Shown here one piece after another: positions 22,992 through 32,205 of a DNA stretch of 64,000 nucleotides. The position numbers and the translations under genes were made by a program. The first letter of the stretch is position 1. Each line of letters starts with the position of its first letter. The notes below the pieces were generated by a model. That model had not been told where the DNA came from and searched no databases. It saw only the letters and a list, made by a program, of their open reading frames with translations. Origin of the DNA: Heliopora coerulea. Lineage: Eukaryota; Cnidaria; Anthozoa; Scleralcyonacea; Helioporidae. The DNA lies in the NCBI GenBank assembly GCA_030142905.1, contig JASJOG010000028.1, positions 1,676,001 to 1,740,000 on the forward strand, given 5' to 3'.

Positions 22992-23258
22992 AGGCTAACA
23001 TTTACATCAGCACTGTCTATATCTTTTTCGAATGACGGCCGGTGTCACAGGAAATATGTCCCCCCTAAAAATTTGTCCCCCCTAGGGCCAAATTTCGTAG
23101 GAAATATGTCCCCCCTTCGGAAATTTGTTCCCCCGTTGGAACAAGTAATTCAAGACTTTTTAAAAGTAAAATATATATCTATTTCTTATAACAACTGCGT
23201 TAAATACTGTATGTAATATTTACAAGAAGATGAAAACCTTAGTTCAACTCTTCCTAAA

Positions 23259-24049
23259 CTAATCATCCTTTTTACTGCGTTTTGCCGATGGCGGAGCACA
23301 TAAGTCACAAAGCCATTCCTGATCATCCTCAGGACAGGAATTTAAATCCAGACATGGAAGATGGTACCAGTTGTCGCAAAGATCGCATTGAACCATATCA
23401 CCGTATTCTGGTAAACAACACGTACAAAATGTTTGTATCACCAACTCATTCGGTCCATTGACACGTAACGCGCCTGTTCCACAACTACTGGGGAACGGGG
23501 AGATTTCACCTCTTTCAAAGCAGCCAAATAAGTGGCTTCTCATCTTAGACTGATCAAAAGACACTTCATTCAGATAAGTGTTGCCACTCGCTTGTTCGTA
23601 TGCATACGCCATCGCAAATAAGCCACAGTCAACGAATCCTCTCTCTAGTTGTGCTGGGCACATCTCGATACGAAGCTGGCTTGCGACGTCGATCAAACCA
23701 CGATAACACTCTGCAAGCTGTTTCTCGGTCGACTCCGTCAGGTCATTAAATAAACTGTCGTAGACAGCTATCGGCTGCCCTCCTCCCCCCATCGAAGAGG
23801 ACGTTATCCAGTGGGTTTTTCCTGTGTGGTGTATTTGGACGCCTTCACCTCGACAGCATTCGAACGAGGTCTGTGAAAGCACAGGGTCTTGAAGACCTCC
23901 GACTAGCGGAAATTTATTCTTTATAAGCTTCTGAGCTGCATTGATAATTCTGTCGTTGAGCATACTCTTCTGTTGTAGAATTTTGTTGTCCGCTTTCTTC
24001 AGACCTAGTTCTTTGATCCACACATCGCTCTTGTGCGCTGCTCCGTTGC
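23259..24049 (-). CDS. Ulp1-like C48 cysteine peptidase plus PHD finger of the Ginger element
   Basis: The exon begins after a CCCCTAG acceptor in phase 1 and ends with SAKRSKKDD. It shows the Ulp1 peptidase order: His in GKTHW, Asp in VYDSLF, Gln in CPAQLE and Cys in FVDCGLFA, so the catalytic residues are all present. A C4HC3 PHD finger follows (CTCCLPEYGDMVQCDLC, WYHLPC, WLCDLC). In Ginger elements these domains are fused behind the integrase; PHD fingers bind histone tails and may guide target choice. No frame break is seen in this exon, in contrast to the integrase, so it could still be expressed. Confidence 0.8.
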
Positions 24050-24305
24050 CTAGGGGTTAAAAACAGTTAAAAACTGAAAAATAAACATTGAAAGAGTACC
24101 GCAGTTTGTACAGTTTACTAACTTTAATGCATAAGTCAATTTTTGACGAATTTGAGATTTTTTGTTTCAATCAGTCTTTAAGAGCAAGTCTTCGGATTTA
24201 GGATGGTGCAATTAGGCAAAAATCTCAAATTTGTCAAAAAGATTACTTAGGCAAAAAAGTTAGTAAGCTGTGTTTTATCTCCATAAAAAAGAAGAATATA
24301 AACAC

Positions 24306-25535
24306 TTATTCACGTACTGTACCTTCATTTCCTTTCTCTTTGGCTGTGTCTTCATTTCTTTTCCCTTTCGTCTTGTCTTCATTTCTTTTATCTTGGACTG
24401 ACCTTTCGACGTACTTCTTAAGCCGGGAACTGTTGATTGCTTGCTTCAAAGGATTTCCAGACTGTTCATCCAAAAGCCTGTATCTACCTTTTCCAAAGTG
24501 TGCAGCAATAGCATAAGGGCCAGTCCAACGAGTATCCATTTTTCCTCCTTTTCGGGCAACATTCCGCATGTTCCTTACCAGCACCTTATTGCCAACTGCA
24601 AGAACCTGTAGAGGAATAGGCTAAAGTCTGAACAACTCCAATAATTTCTTCAAGTGCTTGGGCTGGCACACAGCATTAATTTAGGTTGCCACCATATGAT
24701 CATACTAAAATTCTATTAAAAGAATCCTACGCAAACAAGTTTAAACATGCAAATAGAGCAAGTTACCAACCTTAGTTGAATCATGTTTCTTGTCATAGTT
24801 TCGTTTTTGACGATCTTGTGCCTTGTCGCTATTTTGTACAACCAAGTCATGAACCGATTTCTTCATTTTAAGTAACTGTTGAACCTTCTCGTCCAAAGAG
24901 ATTTCTTTACCGTCATGCTGACCCTGGTTACCATTAGGAGCATTACATTCCATTCTCATTTCTATTGGAAGCTTTGGCTCGCGACCATACATCAGATAGG
25001 ATGGGCTGTACTTCGTGGAGTCATTCTTGGAAGAAAATCGGTCTGAAATTTTTCCAAACGTTTTATCGCGCTTGAAGTGCCTTCCGCCAATCTCAGCCTC
25101 GTGACACTCCCGAATGATGGATGTACTTTCCTCCAGTCGCACCACTCTCCTTTCTCGTAACCCAAGGCCGTCGGACTTCTTGTCAACGAAGTAGAGTACT
25201 CCATCTTTCGTGATGAACTTTTTATGCAAGCCATCATCGGCGTTTCTTGATTGTACCATACGCCTGATCGATCTTTTCTGCTCTTTTGACGATTGAGCGG
25301 GGTACTCCCCTCTGGTGACATAGTTATAAATGATCTCGTATTGAGAGTTATCCATGTTACTCTTCTTGAAATATTTGCAACAATGACAAAACGTTTTGCA
25401 GCTTGGCTTTATATAGAGAAGCTGGCTTGTCATCCCACGTTTGTGAGTCATTGAAATTGCGTAAAACCATTGTGCTTTTGGCAGCTTTTTGTTGTGTGCA
25501 TCATTAGTTACGGTTAGGAATTTTATAATATGCAT
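24306..25535 (-). pseudogene. Gypsy-like integrase of the Ginger element, catalytic core missing
   Basis: Exon 25535-24767 and exon 24595-24306 join in phase (reading K-V-V-G-N-K-V-L-V). The N-terminal part has an H2C2-like integrase region (ECHEAEIGGRHFKRDKT). The sequence then jumps to STKYSPSYLMYGREPKLPIE, which in Gypsy-type integrases follows the catalytic core. The segment with the three acidic residues is absent, a deletion of some 100-plus residues compared with the family. The second exon matches the C-terminal domain (TRWTGPYAIAAHFGKGRYRL). A neighbouring exon at 24049-23259 carries the Ulp1 and PHD domains. Confidence 0.75.
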
Positions 25536-25938
25536 GGTTGCGGATTGCTTTCGGATGAGTCATCGATTATTGAAAAAGTTTATAGAAAGCCGTTATAACT
25601 TCTACCCCTCGAGCCAACATGCTTTTAAAACAGCAAAAACTTTTTAAAATTTTATTTCCGCATAAAATGAACGAGCAGCATACATTCAGTTACATGTTCT
25701 AAACAACTTTAGCAACAACAAGCTTCACAAACTTACCTACTGGAATGGCTAGATAATCTCTGGGCATACGAATTAGGGGGGACAAATTTCTGAAGAGTGG
25801 GCCATATTTCCTAGGAAATATGGCCCCCTGGGGGGACATATTTCCTAGGAAATTTGACCCCCTGGGGGGACATATTTCCTAGGAAATTTGACCCGGGGAG
25901 GACAAATTATTGGGGGGACAAATTTTCTGTGACACCGG

Positions 25939-26742
25939 GACTCAGGGGAGGATTTAGTGTTAGGCAAATAAGGCAGCCGCCTAAGGTGATTGGCGGGCTA
26001 TCGAAGCGATTTTGATTCGCTTAGTGGTATGTTCATCGCAATTTATTAACATCTTTGTCTTTGCTACATCCACTGTCTAAGCAACAAGCGTTAGCATGTA
26101 CTTCATTAGCGAATCTTTGCCGGTGATGTTGACAAACATCGAATATCATATTTCATCAGCTCCTACACTCGAGGCCGAAATTGGTGTTAGGTTACTTAAA
26201 TGTCACTCATTTTGCCTAAGTTCGTGTTTGTATCAAATCTTGCGATTGGCTGAATTATTTTGAGTGTCTCTATTGTGGGCGGTGATTGGTTTGCCTAAGT
26301 TTTCCCTAAACTGCGATTTGTTTAAGGTTTTCTGATTGGTCAAACTTAAGAATAGGTCTTTCTTACAGAAGTATCCATTGGTGTAGCGGCATTACTTTGT
26401 GGTTTTCTGCCTAACTTGCCTGGACTATCGTAATCATGTGCGTGAAACTCTGTGAAATGATTGGTCTTGTGAGCCGATTTTGCCAAACAAACAGATTTGC
26501 GTATGCTGCGCTACATCGGTGTTGAGAAAAGCACCGAACAAATTCATATACAGTGTCGCAGTCTTCAAATATGTCTTCCACGGAGCTTATGTGAACGTTT
26601 TCAACTGCGTTGAAGGGGAATTGCGCGAAGTCTGTTTCCACTGTAAGACACCTTCAAATACTTCGTCGCGGGAGATAAGCGGTGTCATTCTTTTGTTGAA
26701 TGAGAAATACCTACACAAAATTTTGCAGCGTAGACTTACGTC
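25939..26742. other. Intergenic DNA between two transposons
   Basis: A sequence starting CAGGGGAGGATTTAGTG at 25944 resembles a hAT-type terminus, but no matching inverted end was found. A 76-codon minus-strand frame at 26411-26641 has no recognisable motif and is not called. Confidence 0.35.
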
Positions 26743-27204
26743 CAGGACCGGCGGAACGCCTTTGCAAGTGGGGCGGCTATAAGAAGCACATGAAAGAAAA
26801 CAAGTCGAATAGCATAGCGTTGTGTATGAAACATTTTTTGTGTGAAACTATTCTGTACACCGCTGGACTGCTTGTTCAAATTCAAGTTTTCGTTTTCGTT
26901 TACCGACAAACATGCGTAAGTTATATGCAAAGATCTATTTACAATTACCATCAATAACCAAATCTGTTCCCAATAAACAAACGTTACGATGTATTAAAAC
27001 ATACTAAAGTATCACTAAGGCAAACGTAGTAAATTGGCGCAAATGTGAAAATTAGAATATTTTGTACAGATATTTTCCCTAATCAACAAAAACAATTGCA
27101 TAACATTGTCGCGAGCGAGGATCCAGGCAGGAATCTCAATTTCAGAACAAATATTAATGCCCAGCAAAGAACGCGTAAAAAGGCCATAATTTGTGAAAGA
27201 AATA

Positions 27205-27268
27205 AGTTTATTAACAGCACTAACGTTTCGTTGCGTCTCGCAACATCATCAGAGTATGAATAAATTAA
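27205..27268 (-). ncRNA. Hammerhead-ribozyme-like motif in the Penelope tail
   Basis: On the minus strand: CTGATGA, a 6-bp stem GTTGCG/CGCAAC with loop AGA, then GAAACGTT, followed by AGTGC. Outer bases TTTATT and AATAAA can pair as stem I. The order CUGAUGA, stem II, GAAA and a very short stem III (ACGU) matches the minimal hammerheads reported in Penelope-like elements. The plus-strand twin near 28410-28475 reads CAGATGA in place of CTGATGA and is probably inactive. Confidence 0.5.
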
Positions 27269-27351
27269 ACGGGTGTTGTATTTACAAGGTCAGAGATATA
27301 AAGTAGGTGTGATGTTACAAGATGTATGGGAAACAGAAATGGATAGAGTGG

Positions 27352-27711
27352 TTAAAAGAGAGAGAGATGAACAGAGCTTAGATTGGCATTCAAGGAAGGT
27401 TTAAGTTTAGAAATAATAAGACTTTCTCTTACCAAAAGTTCAGAGGCAGAAGAACAGGAGGATAGGATTTTAAAGTTGTTGAGTGATGCAGTGTGGCCAG
27501 TCTCGGTGAGATGAGTTAAAACGCTGGGAGGTGATGGGTTAAGAAGCTTTTTACCTGTCAAGGCAGAGACTCCTAGACGATCAGAGGCTCGTGTATGTAA
27601 ATGGTGGGCGGTTTGGCTCACATAAAATGTGGAGCAGCATTGACACGTGTATAAATAAACGACACGAGACTTCAGAACTTTAGGAGTCCTGTCCTTAAAG
27701 TTGAAAAGATG
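27352..27711 (-). pseudogene. Penelope GIY-YIG endonuclease domain, minus copy
   Basis: The frame reads RTPKVLKSRVVYLYTCQCC and STFYVSQTAHHLHTRASDRL, then LTHLTETGH and ELLVRESLIISKLKPSLN. This follows the GIY-YIG nuclease of Penelope-like elements: the VVYLYTC strand, the F-Y-V-S-Q-T pair, His after LTHL, and the late Glu in VRESL before KLKPSLN. The reverse transcriptase is not present in this arm. Confidence 0.7.
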
Positions 27712-28326
27712 TGAAAATTTCCACAAAGAACTTGAAATGTTAAAAAATATCTTTAAAACCAATGGCTTTCCTACCCATTTATTTGACAAATGCGTTTCTC
27801 TTTTCTTGGACAAAACTTTCACATCCAAACCAGTCCTTCACACAGTCCCCAAAAATTCTTCACTGGTTGTCACTCTCTTCAAATCCGCACTCAAATTTTA
27901 AAACTGTGCTCCTCAGCTTACCCTCACATTAGAATTCGTTTTGTTTTTTAACCAGGCAAGCGACTTGCTCATCTTTTCAACTTTAAGGACAGGACTCCCA
28001 AAGTTCTGAAGTCTCGTGTCGTTTATTCTTACACGTGTCAATGCTGTTCCACATTGTATGTGAGCCAAACCGCCCGCCACTTACATACACGAGCCTCTGA
28101 TCATCTAGGAGTCTCTGCCTTGACAGGTAAAAAGCTTCTTAACCCATCACCTCCCAGCGTTTTAACTCATCTCACTGAGACTGGCCACTCTGCATCACTC
28201 AACGACTTTAAAATCCTATCCTGTTCTTCTGCCTCTGAACTTTTGGTAAGAGAAAGTCTTATTACTTCTAAACTTAAACCTTCCTTGAATGCCAATTTAA
28301 GCTCTGTTCATCTCTCTCTCTTTTAA
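27701..28326 (+). pseudogene. Penelope reverse transcriptase tail and GIY-YIG domain, plus copy
   Basis: Codons from 27701 give the thumb-like end of a Penelope reverse transcriptase (NIFKTNGFPTHLFDKCVSLF), then a stop at about 27900. The nuclease frame (28054-28326) repeats the minus copy with a few substitutions (for example DHLGVSALTG and TGHSASLNDF). The frame between the two parts has stops, so the copy is dead. Confidence 0.65.
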
Positions 28327-28651
28327 CCGCTCTATCCATTTCCGTTTCCCATACATCCTGTAACATAACACCTACTTTATATCTCTGACCTTGTAAATAC
28401 AATACCCGTTTAATTTATTCATACTCAGATGATGTTGCGAGACGCAACGAAACGTTAGTGCTGTTAATAAACTTATTTCTTTTACAAATTATGGCCTTTT
28501 TGCGCGTACTTTGCTGGGCATTAATATTTGTTCTGACATTGCATAACATAATATATAAGCAGGCAAACGATGATACAACTTAGATATTGCAGTAAAAAAC
28601 GTTCAAGCAGTATAATTAAGTCTAGATCTTGAAGTACAATTATCTACATAA

Positions 28652-30845
28652 TTACGAAAGATCAGATGGTTTAAACTTTGCGCTAAATATGTTCTTTCTA
28701 TGTTCGCTACTGAAAATAAAGTCATTGGCAACATTCACCAGGTCGAGGTCATCGGTGCGTTCCTTGTGCACATGTAGCAACATCAAGTGGTTCAGTCGTC
28801 CTTGTTTCATCGTCGATCTGAGGTAAAACTTTGTTCTTCGTAAAGCACTAAAGCACCTCTCACTTCCAGCATTAGTAGCGGGCATCACGAGCAATAATCT
28901 CACCAACTTACTGACCTGAGATTGCAGCTGCAATTGAGCATCAGAGCACTTCTGAAAGTAGCGGACGATTTCACGTACGGTAACTTTGCCATCAGCTTGG
29001 AAATCTTGTGAGAAAATCCCCAGCTGCGTTGGAAGAAGTAGCGCATCGAAATCAGAGCCATAAAAAGAGAGCACAGAACGCAGTTCGTCGTCGTATGGTT
29101 CTCCAGCTGCAGCCTTCAAAAGAAGCTCTTGCAAATTTCGAAAGGTTTTGTAGCCAGCCTGGTTAAAACGATTCTCGATGCAGGATACGATGAGGTCGAG
29201 CGCTTCAAAGTAGATGCTTCAGTAGTGTTCCTCTACTGAGTCAGGGAACGTAGGCGCACAACCGCCATCCAGGCGGCGGGGGATCTTGCGACACCAGGTA
29301 GCGAGGGCTTTTCTACGTCGAAGTCTTCAGCAGCGGAATTGGTCTTCTGCGAAAACAAGTCAAACTGGTGTCATTTCGTATGGACGCCAGCGTGGCTACC
29401 GTCATCTGCATCAACTTCTGCCCTTCTGCGGCGGACACATCTGTTCCTTGCATAGCCTTGCTCAGATTATCAGTGAGCTTCAAAATGAGTAAACCCAAAG
29501 AAACACCAAAGAAAAAAACGAATTTTGTCATCTGAGCAGCAACCCCTTGAATTCTTGCCTTCATTTCCGTGTCTTTGACACATTCTAAAGATTCGTCCCA
29601 AAGTTTCAGGAGCACCTCAAAGTTGTCAAGGATGCTTTTCAAAGCTCCAACACGGACAGTCCATCTGGTTGGGCAAAGAACACGGATACCGGGAGTATCA
29701 CTAGCCATTTCTTCCTTTAATCGCTTGAAAATGGCATCACTTGCCGGTGACTTCTTGATCAACTTGGTTATCTCATGTGTCGTGTCCAGTGCGTCGCGCA
29801 TAAGTTTGCATTGTTTGATCGTATCACCACAGGCCAAGTTTAGCGAGTGTCCATAACAATGGGTGAAAACAGCTCTTGGCTCATCTCTTTGCAATCTCGT
29901 TGCCACACCGGAATTCTTGCCAGACATGGTGGCAGCACCGTCGTAGCACTGTCCCCGCACCTTTGAGACGGCAAGATTCAATCGCTTGAAACCGTCGGTG
30001 ATGACACCGTAAATCATCTCGGCCCCAGTTGATGCCACTTCGTACAAGCCAACTAACTCTTCAGCAACTTCAAACTTCTCACGCACCCATCGGAGTAAGA
30101 TGACCACGTGCTCAACGTTGGAGGCGTCTGTTGTTTCGTCGACCATCACGATGAAGAATGGCGCATTTTGAATACTTGCTGCGATGTCACGAAAAACTTG
30201 CAAGGCCATGACTTTTATCATTTCGTTCTGCATGTCATGCGAACTGTATTCGTTTGTCTTCTTCTTAATCCAATCAGTGAGGCTGGGGTTATCTTCTGAT
30301 CTAAGGTGAATTACTCTCACAAAATTTGAATCAGACTCGTCTCCGTCGCCGCTAAATGCAAGGCCTTGTCTGCAAAGAAAACGCGGATTCGACAGCAACT
30401 TAAGAAACGCTTTCCTTCGCTCTTCACACTCCTTTGCAAGTTCTGACGATAACATTTCACTCACATCTTTAGTAGTTGCGGGAATCGTGTTCGTCTTTAG
30501 ACGAGCATCTTTGTGGCAACGACTTCCTTCATGTTTGTTGAACTTCAGCGCAGCATCCTTCCAGTTACAGAAGCCAGTAGAAATAAATGTTGGTTCAAGG
30601 CATCGATCTGGTACAAGGTGGTTGTTTTCGTACGCAACGATACATGTGAAACAAAACGCGAGATCTTTCTCTTCACTGTAGTGAAGCCATTGCCATCTGT
30701 CAAACCACTGCGGCTGAAACGAGCGCTTCACAACTGACGTTTTGCCAAAATCACGCTTGGGAAACTTGAAGGAACGTGGCTTGTGCGCTTTATTGCCTAC
30801 TACTGGAGTTGGAAGCTTTTTATGGCCGTCACTAGTTGAAGACAT
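28652..30845 (-). pseudogene. hAT transposase (TTF zinc finger, DUF4371, hATC), disrupted
   Basis: The start is MSSTSDGHKK at 30845. A TTF-type zinc-finger region follows (WLHYSEEKDLAFCFTC, FCNWKDAALKFNKHEGS), then DUF4371 (FIVMVDETTDASN, GQCYDGAATMSG, FTHCYGHSLNLACGD) and, at 28652-29134, the hATC dimerisation end (MPATNAGSERCFSALRRTK). Catalysis in this family uses acidic residues of an RNase-H fold; the MVDETTD Asp is visible. The frame shifts by one base near 29355-29370 and meets a TGA at 29219-29221, so no intact transposase can be made. Confidence 0.85.
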
Positions 30846-31208
30846 CACGTTGTGAAGGCATCTACTGAGTACTGACAAAAAGGCCCCAAGCAAAAACGTT
30901 GTAGTTTCGAATTTCAGCGCAATGCATTTTTGAATAAATTAGCAATCGTGGGAGGTTGCGAGGTTTCGAATTACTGAAATTAGCAATATTGTATCGCGTG
31001 TTTCAAACAATCACGCCGACTTCGCTGTTAACTTCCGTAATTAAAGAATGAGCGGTAGCAGCTTAACAGTTAGTGAACTCAAATAAAGTAAAACATTGGT
31101 AATGTTGCTTTATTTTTAAAAATGCTTACGTCAGCATAAAATTGGCCGAAAAAGTGGAGCGGCCGTAGCCACCCCAGCCGCCCCTGTTCCGCCGGCCCTG
31201 TACGTTCC

Positions 31209-31859
31209 CTCCAATGCAATGAACGATGAGAACGCGCCGAGCAATGCTGTCAAGTGAGTTGATGGTCTTCACTTGTGATCTTTTATCTAGCTGTTAAACT
31301 CGGCGAGTAGACTTCTATTATTCATCGAACAGTTATTCGGCTATTATTTGAAACCTGACTCGCTGCGCTCCGTTATTGTGATGCGCGTTGTGTCTCGAGT
31401 AAGTCGGACCAGTGAACCGTTTCTTCTTTTAGCCCTTTCATTGCTGTGCTCCTTGGGTTAAGGCTGCGATCATTTTCCTTGGAAATCGTATTTTTGATTT
31501 ATTTTCATGCGCTTCCTTTAATAGGTCCGAACAATCTAGTAACTGTCTGCACAGCGCTGCTTCTTTAACTTTAGGCTATTTTAGGCGTATATTATTATAC
31601 ACTGTATTATTCAGTCCTAAATTTACATTGGAATGTTTTATTTGCTCTCATTAAACTTAAGTAAACCTTTCATTGTATTTTCATTCTGAACATATTAAAA
31701 CTTTCAAACAATAATTTATATTTTCAATTTCTTTTGCTAAACATTGAATAACGGCACTAAATGATAATTATAGTAAACCAAAAGTTCCTATTTTTACCGT
31801 ACAAGTTGATTATTTTTAAAAACCATTCCAGGATTTGTTCTTAAATCAATCCCCAAAAA
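31209..31859. other. Intergenic DNA, no gene recognised
   Basis: The first 50 bases after the transposon are open and end at a GTGAGT donor-like site, but no exon can be claimed. The rest is AT-rich. Confidence 0.4.
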
Positions 31860-32205
31860 ATCTATTTGCAGAATAGTCATTAATGAATGTTTTGATCTAA
31901 AGATGTATATAATTAAATATTTGCATAAAATTATATAATTAATTATTATATTATTAAACATTTGCAGAACAGTCATTAGTGACTGTATTGGTTTAAACAT
32001 GTACTGTATATAATTAAATATTTGCATTAAATTATTAATTAATTAATTATTATATCAAACATTTGCGCAACAGTCATTAGTGACTCTATTGATATAAACA
32101 TGTATATAATTAAATATTTGCATTAATTAATTAATTATTATATTAAACATTTGCAGAACAGTCATTAGTGACTCTATTGATCTAAACATGTATATAATTA
32201 AACAT
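31860..32205. repeat. AT-rich tandem repeat, four units of about 88-100 bp
   Basis: Each unit contains TTTGCAGAACAGTCATTAGT, then ACTCTATTGATCTAAACATG and TATATAATTAAATATTTGC. Units start near 31866, 31962, 32061 and 32150. The two rightmost are closest in sequence. The first has drifted most. Confidence 0.8.

Larger units (their letters stand above)
23043..25934 (-). mobile_element. Ginger-type DNA transposon (integrase + Ulp1 + PHD), core-deleted
   Basis: The ends are TGTCACAG...CTGTGACA, flanked by a perfect 4-bp duplication CCGG (23039-23042 and 25935-25938). TGT...ACA termini, 4-bp duplications and a Gypsy-like integrase with added peptidase and PHD domains define the Ginger group. Both ends also carry subterminal copies of GGGGGGACATATTTCCTAGG and variants. 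Genes run on the minus strand in at least three exons. The integrase lacks its DDE core, so this copy cannot supply its own transposase. Confidence 0.85.
27143..28535. mobile_element. Inverted pair of Penelope-like element 3' ends
   Basis: Arms 27143-27711 (minus orientation) and 27970-28535 (plus orientation) are near-identical inverted copies. Each encodes the same GIY-YIG nuclease end. The plus copy continues inward to 27701 with the last part of a reverse transcriptase (FHKELEMLKNIFKTNGFPTH), then stops. Each outer tail holds a hammerhead-like hairpin. Head-to-head inverted and 5'-truncated copies are a known insertion habit of Penelope-like elements. Confidence 0.75.
26743..31200 (-). 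mobile_element. hAT-superfamily transposon with nested Penelope insertion
   Basis: Ends are CAGGACCGGCGGAAC at 26743 and its near inverse (CAGGGCCGGCGGAAC on the minus strand) ending at 31200, a typical hAT-style 15-base terminal repeat. Flanks read CTTACGTC and TACGTTCC, an imperfect match, so an 8-bp target duplication is only suggested. A TTF/DUF4371/hATC transposase is encoded on the minus strand. Between its stop codon and the left end, an inverted Penelope pair has been inserted. Confidence 0.8.

Noticed and set aside
25944..25990. hAT-like terminus CAGGGGAGGATTTAGTG
   Set aside because: No matching inverted end or transposase fragment found within the window.
26411..26641. 76-codon minus-strand frame next to a hAT end
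   Set aside because: No motif and no splice context. Chance openness is likely.
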